A stretch of DNA of 47,459 bases, from contig JADGJT010000166.1 in assembly GCA_027604005.1 (NCBI GenBank), positions 1-47,459 on the forward strand. Direction: 5' to 3'. This document shows positions 11,901 to 24,000 of the stretch, piece after piece. The notes beneath the pieces were generated by a model. That model ran no database searches. It was given only the letters and a program-made list of their open reading frames with translations, and was not told where the DNA came from. The position numbers and the translations under genes are program-made. The first letter of the stretch is position 1. Each line of letters starts with the position of its first letter. This DNA is from Dinochytrium kinnereticum. Taxonomy: Eukaryota > Chytridiomycota > Chytridiomycetes > Chytridiales > Chytridiaceae.

Positions 11901-13212
11901 GCACTTAAAGGTACGAAGTCGGAAATGAAAACAGCAAAAAAAGCAAACACCTTGTATATCTCGTACTAACCTTATTATCTCCAGTTCCAAAGCGACGAAA
12001 GCCATCGCCTACTACAAAGCTCATCACAATTCTCCACCACCTTCCCAGCTTCACGAAAAATATCCGCAACCTCCTTAGACCTCGACGGCCGCACTCAATT
12101 CATAACCCGCTTCATTCGTCCCCAGGAGCCTCCACCTGACATGCCAACCACTCGCCATATCCAACGCTACGTTTCCCACGTCCCAGTCGTAGCGTCTCGC
12201 ACAGCATTAGCAGCAGATATATGGCTATGGTGCACTACAGATCAAGTACTGGAACTAGGTGCAGGAGATGTGGTGGAGCATGCTATCATGCTATGTAATT
12301 TCTTATCACACCCTGCTGGTGGTGGACTTGTAGCTCGGATTGTGATGGGATGGGGTGTACCTGAGGGACGGACGGCTTATGTTGCGGTTTGGGAGAAAGA
12401 TAGGGTGTCATTATTGAATTCAGTTACGGGAGAATCATACGATTCAAAAGAGCCACATCTTCCTTTAAGAGAAGTTTGGTCTGTCTTTGATGCGGATAAT
12501 GTGAGTCTTAGCTTTACTCTTCGACTTCATGTCTTAAGACTAAATTCAATCAACGCAAAAGGTATGGGGCAATATTCAACAATACACAGATCCAAATCGC
12601 ATAAACTGGAACTTAACCGACCCAAAAGCATGGCGTGCATTCTTTGGTCCGCGGTTCCCTAAAATGGAACTCAAAAGCTTACAGGTAAAGTGCCAGCAAA
12701 CCACTACTTTCGAAAGACCTAAACACAATTACATAGTCGGAAGCCCTCCACTTCAAAGAAGTCTCAAACAAGTACTGCAAGAATCTCGAGCACAAGATAG
12801 AAACCGCAGTAGCCTCCAAAATGGAAGAATGGCGAGGCCATAGGGTCACACGCTGGAATAGGTACACCCTAAACATAAATCTCCCATAATCTGACATCGT
12901 TCTGTCCTTAGACTCTGCAGCAAATCGTTTAAGTCCCTGGTCAATCGTCTCGAATCCGATCATCTAACATGCACACCTACCCCCTTCACTTCTGCCTTAC
13001 TTCCGCTTAGAAACGTCTATCGCATTAGTGGGTTTCCTCTTCATGCCGTCTATACGGATGTCGAGTCGATAGTTGAGATGGTGCACGCCACGGATGTCCA
13101 CGCAAACTCTGACCCTGGAGTTGAGTTTGCGTTGGCGGTATGGTGTGGTGCATATCCTGGCGGGTTTGTAAGCGTATGGGTTTACGTTTGTAGTTTAACT
13201 AGAGCGAAATAA
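5985..13212 (+). CDS. CC2D2A: CC2D2A, ciliary transition-zone C2-domain protein
   Basis: A many-exon gene (roughly 18-20 short introns) encoding about 1,700 residues. The start at 5985 opens with a short coiled-coil-like stretch. A basic segment follows, then PENFVLPDN near 7025 and LRPNIKTARFPE near 7105. A Lys/Glu-rich coiled coil spans 7740-8550. A Ser/Arg/Pro-rich disordered insert covers about 8605-9555. The first C2-like domain contains YARFYYNDKEVTRTLPRQ near 9810. The canonical C2 domain (11190-11780) contains VQVQRAFNIPIRKQDV, EGPNPQWNETL and RNWLGGFSLPF. The C-terminal transglutaminase/CEP76-like module (about 12120-13200) contains AADIWLWCTTDQVLELGAG, PEGRTAYVAVWEKD and GVEFALAVW. 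Order and motifs match animal CC2D2A, part of the MKS module that gates ciliary membrane proteins. Exon joins near 6580-6628 and 7080 are uncertain, and a frameshift is possible at a run of nine T. Confidence 0.93.
8605..9555 (+). other. Ser/Arg/Pro-rich disordered insertion within CC2D2A
   Basis: About 310 codons of low complexity between the coiled coil and the first C2-like domain. They include repeated S-P, R-S and SPVPR motifs (for example LPPLPTSPVPREKPQSAKG and LPPPVPSSPVPRRPQSATR, a near-duplicate pair) and basic KKKRRGSKK patches. Many sites fit proline-directed kinases. It lies in one open exon that joins in phase to the next exon (donor GAG|GTAGAT), so it is translated rather than intronic. 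Confidence 0.75.
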
Positions 13213-13563
13213 AAGTTACAATATTGAGATATGACCAGTAAATATGGATCAAGCAAAGAATATTGAGGCTTCAGGAAGGAATAGTCTATTGAAAGTCAAC
13301 AGTGTAAAGGAAGGAAGGACGCGAAATGATATGACAGACAGAGCGAAAACGAAAGCGTAGCATCCACAAAAAAGGACCTCGGGCGACGCAGGAGGAAAAA
13401 TCCGCTGGTTTTCATAACTTCGTGAGCAGTTAAAAATGAAAGAAAACCAGGGATGCTGGAATCTATAGAAAATAAAAAGAAAACGAGGAATTGCTTAAAA
13501 AGGCAGGATGCGGTTTAGCAAAGGGATGTTTGATAGAGCTTCAATGCAAGTCTTGAAGGGTTT
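13213..13563. other. Convergent 3' flanks
   Basis: About 350 bases between two genes ending towards each other. AT-rich and A-rich runs on the plus strand; no gene seen. Confidence 0.5.
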
Positions 13564-16180
13564 CTAGTAACGGTACTCCGGGTTCATGGAGGCTTGAGGT
13601 GGGGCCCTCGACTTCGAGCGAGATCTCTGCATTCTATCCGCATTCCCGCCTCTGCCTCTACGATCGTCATCACCGTAATAATCCGTATTGGAAGCGTACC
13701 GTCCAGCATCAGCTGAGGAAGGAGGTGCATTACGGTAGTAATCATCTTTCGGGTTAGCACCAGCCGACCTAGGTCCATAGTAATCCTCGCGGGCACCAGC
13801 AGAATAAGGCGCAGCGGAGCGTGGGGCATCATAATTACTACGGCGATAAGGATCCTGAGGAGGCTCGTAATTTGTGGGTGACATTTGTTGAGGTAATTTG
13901 TTGTATGAATCTGCTCCTGAAGACGTTGATCGTTGATGCTGAGGGGGGGTGGGACGTGGACCTCCCATCGACCCGCTAGCGCCACTGCCTGAGCGGTAGG
14001 CTGTCGGCGATGGCGTGGCTTGAATTGCTGTGGACGGGCCGTACCCTTCAGCATCTCTTCTTGACTTCGCATCGGCGGTTGATACAATGGGGGAACCGTA
14101 ACGGTCATTTTGAGAAATTCCACGTTCGCTTATTTGTCTCTGAGCGGACGGATAATCAGAATAAGCACGATCGTTTCCTTCTCTAGCTGCGGAAGATTGG
14201 TGATTAACACCATAGGGCGCTTGTGGGGTTGAAACCTCAGAGCCCTCCCTCGACTTTGATCGGGCAGCCATGGCTATAGGACCATCTAACGTTCCCTGAC
14301 GAGAGTTGCCATAGTCACCACGGTCACGCAGCGACGCATATTCATCCCGTTTTTGTTGGACCGTTCCGTTATGCGAAGGAGGCGGAGGAAGATCCTGTAT
14401 TTCATTAATTCGAGACTTGGAGGCAAACTCTCCGCCAGCAGGGGTGAGATCAACTGCTGCGCCATAGCCGCCGCTAAAATCTTCCTTGGCCTCAATCTTT
14501 CGCCCAAACGTCCCCAAATTTTCTTCATCATCCTCCAACCCAGCATCCCTCCTGGCCATAGTCGCAGGATTAACGCCTTGACTATCAGCGTGGCTTTCAA
14601 CCTCAGCATCTTCAAACCCGTCTGTCTCAAGCTGCATTCTCTGCTGCTCAGCCCACTTTGCTACATTTCCTGCGCCTTGATCGGTTGCCTTTGTAGCGTC
14701 ATCTACGAGAGTGGCTGGGGCTGGAATAGGCGTGCCGCCGTTAAAAGAGGACCCCATGTCACCATAATTATTGTAGTTTGTCACAGAGCCGTTCACGTAA
14801 TTCGAGCCATTGAACTCAGACTGGCCGTTATCCGCACCATACGGAGCGCTATAGGGGCCCCCGTTGGTATCATAGCCTTGGTCATAAGGATATTGCTGCT
14901 GAGGAGGGGCTATAACTGGAGGAGGACCCATAGGCGGCGGCAAGTGCTGCGGGTAAGGCGCCGATTGGTTGTAGCCTCCATTGTTATATTGTCCATTTTG
15001 TCCGTATGGGTTGTATCCCGCGCTTTGTAACTGCAGGCCCTGGTTCGGGGGACCATTTTGGTACCCTGCCATAGCATATGGATCTATGCCCGGAGGGGGA
15101 GCGTTGTTGTTGCTGCTGCTGTATCCATTTCCATAAGGAGCATACGGGTCATAGGCCCGTCCAGGAGGCTGAGCATAGGGTTGATAAGACGGTTGCTGTG
15201 AGGAGGCATTCCATAACGGCTCAGCATTAACTCTAGGTGGAGATGGTCCTGGCGCATTCCGATTAACTCGAACAGCTTCATCCCCAGTGATATCGACATA
15301 CTCCCGTGGAGCTTCCTTCTTCTCTAGAGGAAGTTGTGGAGGCTTTTTAAAATTTGAGGGTAATGGCGCCGGCCCATCCGAATAGCCTCGCTCCTCATAA
15401 TCATCATAGCGATTGCGGGAATATTTGGCCGACGAGGCGGGTACAGCTGCCGCTGCATATCCTCCAGAAGCGGCAGCCCGATCGCCATAGATTCGCTCTC
15501 GATGGTTCTGAACCGTCGCCACGGACGGCGGCCTCCGCCTCTCCTCGTCAGTAGTATAAGTATCACCTCGACCTCTGCTTGATCCTCCACCACCTCCAGC
15601 CGCAGCAGCTCGTGCAACTCCTTTGGCTGCTGAAGAAGTTATGGAGAGTCCTGCTCCAGCCACAGCTTTCGTTGTCTTGACGGCGAAACAGCAAACCTTG
15701 CAGAGGCAGCAGAAGAGACATGAAAAACATAGGATGATGAGAAGGGCAACTCCAGCAATGATTCCATAGCCCTGGAAAAGAAAGAGCATGTTAGCAATCA
15801 GAAGGATCTATCTATGCCATGACACGTACCAAGGGAGTTTTAATCTTCTCCAAGCAGCCACTGAACTGGTTAAGAGCACAGACGGGGGTAGGGGTTGCAG
15901 TCTGTGATGCCGCAGAATTAGGTGGGGACGATGTGGATGTAGTAGCACTATTTATGATCGATGGATCAACGCAAATATTGGAAAGACAGACTGCATTGGT
16001 GATTCCCGAGGTCAAACAGTCCGAATCCTTTGTGCAGGGCTTTGCTGGAGCAGGTGCCTGGGTTGGCTGGGAGAAAGGGTTCGGGAGCGTTGGAATCGGA
16101 ATGTTTGTTGGAAGTTCAATCTGTGCGCTGACTGTCTGTAGCAGCACAAGACCAACTATCAATGCAGCCCTCTGTCTCAT
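13564..16180 (-). CDS. Single-pass membrane protein with signal peptide and Pro/Tyr/Asn-rich cytoplasmic tail
   Basis: Two exons, 16180-15830 and 15771-13564 (852 aa), joined in phase by a 58-nt intron (GTACGT...TTCCAG). MRQRAALIVGLVLLQTVSAQ is a clear signal peptide. The short ectodomain is Pro/Thr-rich with a small Cys cluster (CTKDSDC...CLSNICVD, then C..FSGC). One membrane span follows, GIIAGVALLIILCFSCLFCC, with flanking cysteines that could be palmitoylated. The remaining about 700 residues are disordered, with many YGxx, PYAP and NGGY repeats and an RS-like end (RSRSKSRAPPQ). Type I topology is inferred: small sensor-like head outside, long scaffold tail inside. No family recognised. 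Confidence 0.85.
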
Positions 16181-16576
16181 CGCAATCGATCTCTATAAAG
16201 CGCCAAAAAAGATTCTCTACTTTCTTCGACCAGTCAGCCTTTAGACGGTCGTTCGCTCGTTCTGAGCGGGGGTGGGAACGGCGGGATGAGGGCCGTCGTT
16301 GACGTCTCCCCTGAGTCAAATAAGGAGAAATTTGTCTTCTGCAAGTCGCACCAGTGCGATCCCGTCAATTCCGTGTTTATTTTTGGCTCGCAAACAAGAC
16401 AAGCCCCTCACCCGTCCACCCATCACGCCTGCATTCAGCGCGCCATACGCGCTGACGCCATCAACCACCCATAGGCATAGGGGAATGAAAGTGCTTTGAT
16501 TCAGCCCCTCCCCCTCATTGCACAAATCCATTTTATCAAACACTTCATCCAACAGTATCTGGCATTCCCCCATCTG
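16181..16576. other. Intergenic between membrane protein and transporter
   Basis: About 396 bases. Contains the presumed promoter of the minus-strand membrane protein (start 16180) and the 3' flank of the transporter ending at 16577. Frames on both strands here lack any motif or splice support. Confidence 0.5.
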
Positions 16577-19500
16577 TCATTTACCTGTTTGCTGTTGGGC
16601 AATGAGGGGCTCAATGACCGTGATCAAATTGTATACGAGATTAGATAGTGATGCCATTGAAGTAACCACGATGCAAAAGATGGCAACCACCTTGGCGCGA
16701 ACGGGTACCCAACGGGGAATCGACCGGAAGGCCTTGCTGACAAAGTCAGGGTGTGTTGGTAAAGATCTCCTCCTTAACAGTGGAGGTTGTAAGAGCCCAG
16801 GAGAATGTATCACTGAACCTTCTCTTGATCCACCTAAGCGATCCGATTGATGAAGCCTGGTGGGAACTCCTCCGGTCCTATTCGCAGCTGAGTCTCGCAA
16901 TGGGGATCTCAATCCCTGAAAAGAGGCGATAGATCCTAATTTCCCATTAGAGTTGGATACAATGGCTGAACCAGACGAATAGCTCGTAGACCGATTGAAA
17001 AGCACGTTTGGTGCGCCGTCGCTGCCGTACACAACGGCAAGCCCCACCTTGAAATGGTCTTTTCCGCCTTCTTTCGAAGATTCCTCGATGACAATAACAG
17101 CAGGTACTTGCGCAGAATGAAGATCACTTGATCCCTCCGCAGTTTCTTGCGACGAACTTTGTTCATTGTTCTTTAATTGAAGCGACGACTCAAAGCCGTT
17201 TGTATGTATCCCAGATAGCGATTGTGCCCGCTCATTAGTAGGCGTCATTGCGCCATCTGCCTCCTCCTCCTCCACTACTGATATAGAATCAATCGATACA
17301 ACCCGATTGCGAATATTTAAAGAGTCCCTTTGTCCTCCATCTCCATTTCTATCTCCATGATTTCGGCTTGAGGTGTCGCTTGCAAAGCTAAAGTTGCTCC
17401 TTGCACTCCCCATCCTCGCTCTGGGAGGGCGCTTCTTTTTTGTCGGCGAAGATAGGTTTCCGCCTCCATTTCCTGTACCTTTAATAGATGTCGCCAGAGA
17501 TCGAATGGACCCTAACCCAAAAATCGAGGACCCAGCCCGGCTTAGGTTGCTTCTCGAATCATTTAAAGATTCCTTGCTTCTGAACAAGGCCGCCAGTGAC
17601 TGCAACCGTCCTCTTACTGGTGTTGTAACGGGGCTTCCTAGGACTTCATCACTTGGGCTTCGTGGTATGTCGGCACTATTTAGCGCAGCAAACCTGTACT
17701 CCTCCTCCTCTTCATCCTCCATATCAGGATCCGGCACATCTTCAAGCAAAAATGTTTCGATCATAAAAAAATCATCCGAATCTTCTTCTACCGCAGCCTC
17801 TTCTCCGTTCAAAGCAAGCTTTGGCACATATTTAGAATTTGTGGATGATTGTCTTGATCGGTCTTCGAAAGTAATTGCCCGAATGTCTTTGATAGAAACT
17901 AGAGATTCCCGTGGCTTGCTCCCAATCGAAATCCGGCAAGAGGATAAGGACTTGTTGTCGCTTCCAATTGCGACTACAACGCTATTCCGCCCACTATTTG
18001 GGATAGATCCAAGGCTCTTTCTAGATGTTAGACACGTTTCATAGAAATCGCCACCAGGAGGCTCTAGCTGCATTCCATTTCCAGTGTTAAACGTCGAAGG
18101 TGGGTCTACAGTAATAGCTGGTAGCCCATCTTCGTCCAACACAACTAGCGAGATCTTTTTCTTCCACATAATGTTTTCGGATCCTAACATTCCAACATTT
18201 GACGAAGACATTGAGCGAGCCTCTTCGTCGCACTCGTTCGCACCTGTATCAGTTGCAATGGTCCCCGAGCTGCCTATCACAGCTCTATCACGAGGCAGAG
18301 AACTCCTCAACTCAGGAGACGTACTCCCATCCGTTGTGATTGAATGCATTCGCTCTGTCAAGATCGCTCCAGTTTGAGAAGCCCTCGGCACCAACAGCCC
18401 GTAGGCACATGCACGACTTCCGTTCAACGATGTAGAAGAGGGCATATTTGAAAAGTTTCCATCCCATACACCAGCTGCCGAAAGTTGCATACCTTTCTTG
18501 CTGTCGAATCTTGTCAAGGGTGCGGATGTCTTCATGTAGCGGCTTGGGTTGACTGAAAGGCCTTGTCCGATGGTAGCGGTAGAGCCGAGTCCTGTCGCAG
18601 AAAATGTTCGGCTCGGCAAGTCGCCCAGACCTTTGCCACCTAACCCAAAGTTATGAGACGCACTTATTAGCATAGAGGAGGCTCTGGTCTCCAATATTTT
18701 TCCTTTGATGATAGCGTACTGGTCGATGAATTGGTTTATAGTCCTAGACTGCCAATGTATCTTTTTCAACAATTTCTTTTGCTCTTCGGTAAGTTCTATC
18801 ATGAAAAAAAAGGTAATGAATCGTGCTTCATGGAAAAATCTAAGAAATAAACATAAACTCACCTCTTGCTTGGTTATACTTTTTGCGAAACTTAATCGCT
18901 TGCAGGTAAATCAGCAAAGGAACAATAAAGTTTGCCGTAGATACGAATATTAATGAAGCCCAAACGTTGAGATTTGCAAGACCGGATCCACCCAGAAGAG
19001 GGAAGACCAATATCACTGGCAGGAAATAGCACAAGAAAACGGATACAGCTAAAGGACGGAAACGATAAGCCCATCATGACGATGATAGTTTGCTATTAAA
19101 CAATCTTAGGAACTCACATTTCTTAAAATTGAAGTTTTGCTCTAGGTTTGCGTGCTCGATTACCATAAAGACAGGGATACTTGGCAAAAGAATAACAAGA
19201 GAGAAGAAATGCCCAACAATCCGTCCCAAAAGGGAACCGGATCCCATTACCGAAATCAAATTCGAAGAGTTTGGAACCACAAAAGATAGCGCAGCTGTAT
19301 GATACATTAGCTTTTGGCACATTTTTCAGATTCTAACGTATGAGACCCACGACGGAGTAAGTTAAAAATCCCGTTAATGTTGCTAGCCACAATGTTCCCT
19401 GGGCGTTCACGTCGCTTTTCTAATGACAAAAATTTTGGTACTTATACTCTAAAGGTTTTAACTACCTTGATATTGATCCAAGAGGGAACACTAGCACAAA

Positions 19501-20742
19501 AAGAAAAGTTAAGCATAATGATTCCAAAGAGTCCGCCAAATCCAGAACTGTCTCCTACAGCCGGAACGTATTCGGATTTGACTCCGTTTAACAGTGATAT
19601 CACCACCCAGAGAAAGAAAATCATAAATGTTATAATAAAACTCCCTTTAGGTCTTGTAAGAATAGGAGTTTCGACCAGATAAAAACGAATCGGTCAGCGT
19701 AACTTACCAACTTGCATCCACACACTCTCTGATAGTGTTATTCTACTTAGTCCCATAACACAGAACATCATGACCTACACAGGAAAAGTCAGTGAAGGAC
19801 AAGCCAATGTTAATGTAAATTACCAAATATCCAAGAGTGAATAACATAGTCCTGACAGAAATAAATCGCAATTAAAGCGAAGCAAAACTACTGAGTAGTC
19901 CCACCTTTCTCCAAACACAGATAGAGACTCTGACCGTTCCGATATGCAAACAAACCCCATAGACGGCGTCAACGCAAACCCGCATGTTTTCCGAAATATA
20001 TCAACGATTATGTTGTCAAACGTCTAAATCAGATGGCGTTAGCACGAATTCTAACATCTATTTAACTTACCTGTGACGTTTGGATCATGGAAGCAACGGC
20101 ATTCGATTCCAATGCACCATACAGGCAAATCTGCCCGATAATGTGAGCCCATCTTCCGAAATAAAAATGTATAAGGGTTCCGAACTCCACAGTGCCCTTT
20201 TATGTATGACATGAGGTTTCAATTGTGACATAATTAACGTACCTGGAAATGCTTGTTGCCTGGTATGGCTTGCATGGCTTCGACGATGAAGAGGGAGCAC
20301 AACGTAGAAATGGTGGAGAACGTCGCGAGTGAAAATAAAACAATAAGCCAGCCGGACTAAGAAGAATATTAGATCTTAAAAGAAAAGGAAGATACAAAGA
20401 GTCTTAATCAAATCTCAACATGTAGACTACCCACCTGTTGAAAAATGTTAGGAGTTTGGGGAACGGCAGGCCCAGTCATATTGTTGAACAGCAAGGTGAT
20501 GCCCCCAAACTGCAATAACGAATGTAAGATTCTAGTTCTTTTACAAGCATAATCCCAATAGAGACTCATACCATACTAATAGTCTTGGTGTCCAATAACT
20601 GTGAAAGCCCAGCAGATGCCCAACGTTAATAATAAAAGAAAGTGGGTAATCTCCTTACATGCACTAGAGTCTGCGTGCGTTTCATCGGACCACCCTCCTT
20701 GGCAGTCGTATCCGACGTTGCGGAATTCTTCCGCGACGCCAT
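16577..20742 (-). CDS. Amino-acid transporter of the AAAP (Aa_trans) family with a giant loop before the last membrane span
   Basis: About 13 exons, roughly 1,157 aa. The first exons are 20742-20659, 20598-20572 (27 nt), 20509-20435 and 20356-20243. The start MASRKNSATSDTT is the only frame whose splice phase matches the next exon. The core carries the family signature FGGITLLFNNMTGPAVPQ followed by PNIFQQSGWL, then VEFGTLIHFYFG, KSDVNAQGTLW and about ten hydrophobic spans, the clearest in 18840-19680. From about 18800 to 16720 lie roughly 700 Ser/acidic-rich residues predicted to be cytoplasmic. The last span (AKVVAIFCIVVTSMASLSN) and QQQTGK end follow. Likely moves neutral or small amino acids across the plasma membrane or vacuole; substrate cannot be read from sequence. 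The long loop is probably regulatory. Confidence 0.85.
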
Positions 20743-21094
20743 CTTGTCCTATGAAGGTCCCAACACAGTCCTGCAAAGCGACTTTCAAACGTCCTTCAAG
20801 AGCTCATATGCCGCCTCTTGGCAGGATGCTGGCTCTGGTAAACGTGGAGTCTTTCAGCGATAGGTGTTCTTCTCAAGAATATTCAAGGGCTGAAAGGATG
20901 ACTTTATTGGGATGATCGCGGTCAGTAATTAAGGGTTTTCATGCGGAGCTTCGGGATTTACACTTTTCCGACTTCTTTAAGCGTTTCTTTTCAGAGGTTA
21001 GCATGGCATTGAGGTATGATGAGAATTGGCCAGTTGAAGTTGTCATCATAATTTCCCCAACTCTAACATTGAAACAGCAGCTTTGTTTAACGTC
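20743..21094. other. Intergenic upstream of the transporter
   Basis: About 350 bases between the transporter start and the RTEL1 stop, both on the minus strand. Open frames exist but have no resemblance to a family; an untranslated leader is likely. Confidence 0.5.
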
Positions 21095-24000
21095 TCATCC
21101 AAACCTCAGAACAGCCTCCGCGAATTCCCCCCTACATCTCCGACCTAAAAACCCCCCAAACCCAACCATTAACTCCCTCCACTCCCCATCACCCAAATAA
21201 ACATATCCATCATTCTCGTTTTCGTCGTTAATCTGTCTTTCCTTCGCCCTAGCAAGTTCCCTTCCCTCAATCAAAATATCGGAAACCCTTGAAATAAGCA
21301 AAGCCGAATTCTTTTCCGTACCCATCGTGTACTCCTTTAAGGCGTGTTTAAAGGCAGCGTAAAGGTTGGGGGGTAGAACGGATTTCAAACGCGCTCTGTA
21401 GTCGGATTCGGGGGGAGTTTGAGCTGTGCGTTGACGAGTTGGCCTTTGCTTGGATGTTACCAGTGAGGTTTTCAAGGGCGGTGGTGTTTTTGATGATTTC
21501 ACGTCGGCAATATTGTTTGCTTTGTCGGTAGTATCAGGTCGGACTTCTTTGAGAGGAAGAGTGACTGAAAGGTTGGATTCCGAGAGTGTAGGTGCAGAAC
21601 GAGCTGCAAAGACTTTATCCATCGTGCTTCCTACAACGTAGGATACACGACCACGATGTAAATTATCGAGATTATCTCGATTCCGAACCCGGATATAACC
21701 AGAAGTCGTATCCCCGGTCGAAAGAGCTTTCGAAATCTTGCCGACTAACGCGACGTGCCCAATATCCATATTTATCTGATCCGAAAACTCGGCATCGCTT
21801 GAATGCTTGGAATCCAGTGCGCTAGATTGAGCCAATATACGCTGACGATGAAATTCGTAAAAGGTCGAGAGGGTTTCATGAGTTTCGTTGAAATTGAACT
21901 GTAGTTAAAGGTGTTTCATATAAATTAAAGTGTTAAAGTTCAAAGATACGGACAAAGACTTTAATATGGGGTTTTAGCCATTGCGGAAAATTCCTTCGAT
22001 TCGAGTCCATCGCAAACCTGAATGATTTCCATAAGAAGGGAATAATCCAAAAGCTTAATCATTACCGTTCATCGCAGAGTAGGATTGCTCCATAATCATT
22101 CCTATGCCGTATACTAGAATTAAGCAACGGTGCGGAGGAAAAACTTGTGAGCGATATGATATAAGTCCGAAATCCACTTACACCCTCCCAAGGGCCTGAT
22201 TAACGGCTCTAGAAGCCTGATTAGCATACCATTCCTGCCCGGTCATCGAATATTTCTGTACGAAAGGGCGAATAGTGAGAATAGCAAAAATCAACAAGAA
22301 AAGGAGAAAGGCAGATAAAGATAAGCTACCTACATTTTTTGCTTTATTATAGGCGCGAAGTCCGTCCATGAATTCTTTCTTAAGCATGACCTTTGGATCC
22401 TTAGCAGCTTCCGGAAGAACGTTTGTGAGCTTAATCGCCCTTCATTCATGTACCTGGGTAAGGAATCCCAGCAATAATGACGGCTCTTGCAAGATCGTCG
22501 CTGAAATCTACACCTTCGCTAGCCTTTCCTCTACAAACAGCGAAAAAGACAGCGCCATGAGATGCACCTATTAATTGGCGATAAGATTGCATAGCCTAAC
22601 TTAGGTAAGAAGTCGGAGTATTCATATTTCTAAAGGCCATGGAAAGAATTAAAAAAAATTTGCATACCTTCGTAAAGTCGGCCTTGTTTTTTGGCTCGAT
22701 AATAGGTTTCTTCAGCTTGCATATGCTTTCCCAAAGAGTAGAGGCCTGCTCTCTAGTGGTCTCTGGAGTCTTAGCCAAAAATCAGCTCGTTTTTTTCATG
22801 TCATGAAGAAAGGATGTAAAGCCGTAACTCACCCGCCTCCATCTCTCCAAACAAGCATCCATCATCCCGTAACCCGCAAAAAAGACCAGCATTCCATTGG
22901 GGACTTTTCCGGCAACTTCTTTTACAACCCTCCCAATCTCATCCAAATATGAGAAATTTTGTCGATTCTCAAACGAGGAATTGAGGGTAATATTCATTGG
23001 TCCTGAGCGGATAACTGAGACGGAGAAGTGGGTTGGTGGAGCTACATGTGGATTCGAGAGAGAGAGGGGAAAGTCTCTGAAATTTTTTGGGGGAAGTTGT
23101 TAGGCGGTGAAGATACTTGAGATTTTTATAATTACATGTTTATCTCCGATTCAAAGCTTTCCAGAGGGCTCTTTTTCGTTGTGATATGGTTTTTAATAAA
23201 TGCTGACCGTATACAAAACGCATACCAACGTGCCCGACGCAGCAATAATGCATCTCGTTCCAGCCGCCGCAAGTCTACCCATTGCAACGCCTGAATGAAA
23301 GCACCAGAGGCTTAAAACTCGTTCCTTTTCCGGTCCAATCTGAATATGCACCTTATAGAAAATCATTATGCACGCTTTTACGGGCTGCAAAAGCAAAAAA
23401 AATATCACACCTTAAATGATCTCCGAAGTCCATTTGTCTGATTTATCTCCCCATCTAATCCCTTCAGTGTCATTTTTAAAGCCCCAATAACAGCGTAAAG
23501 CTTTAGTCCCTTCGTTCTTGATCGCGGCCGATCTTTCCCCTGCTCTGTTGTCACTAATTTGTAAGTATAGACAGTTAAATCGAAAAAAGAAAGAATCCAT
23601 ACCTATACCCTGCAGTAAAGCCTTTCCGACTGTTTGCAAAACCTCAAGACCAGACTCCGCTTCCTCTTTTCCCCCGAATGCCATGCGTACGAGATTGATA
23701 AAGAAATCTCCGTATAGAATTGTAGAGTTTGCGTTGGGTGGAAATGGGATACGGCGGATTTCCTGTTATTTCAGTGGCATGCTTATGTTTAGCAATAAGC
23801 TCGACGTTTAAGATAAACCATAGAGGCTCACATGAAGCAGTATCTTGACGGAGTCTTTTCGAACGGTTAGATACACAAATTCTTTACAAAAAGCAAGATA
23901 TTCGACGTACGAGTAACCTTCTCCATAATGCCCCTTTCGTCTATCGTAATCCCTGAATTCATGGCTTCCTTGATCAGAGTACCATCATCTACGCCGAGTC

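Noticed and set aside
14353..15030. Plus-strand frame of 225 codons
   Set aside because: Antisense shadow of the Pro/Tyr-rich tail at 13564-16180, whose repeats keep the opposite strand open.
17373..18044. Plus-strand frame of 223 codons with a hydrophobic start
   Set aside because: Antisense to the Ser-rich loop of the amino-acid transporter; no independent motif or splice support.
20576..20788. Minus-strand frame beginning MKVALQDCVGTFIGQ as the transporter N-terminus
   Set aside because: Its splice phase into the next exon gives an immediate stop. The neighbouring frame starting at 20742 joins in phase and leads into the family signature.
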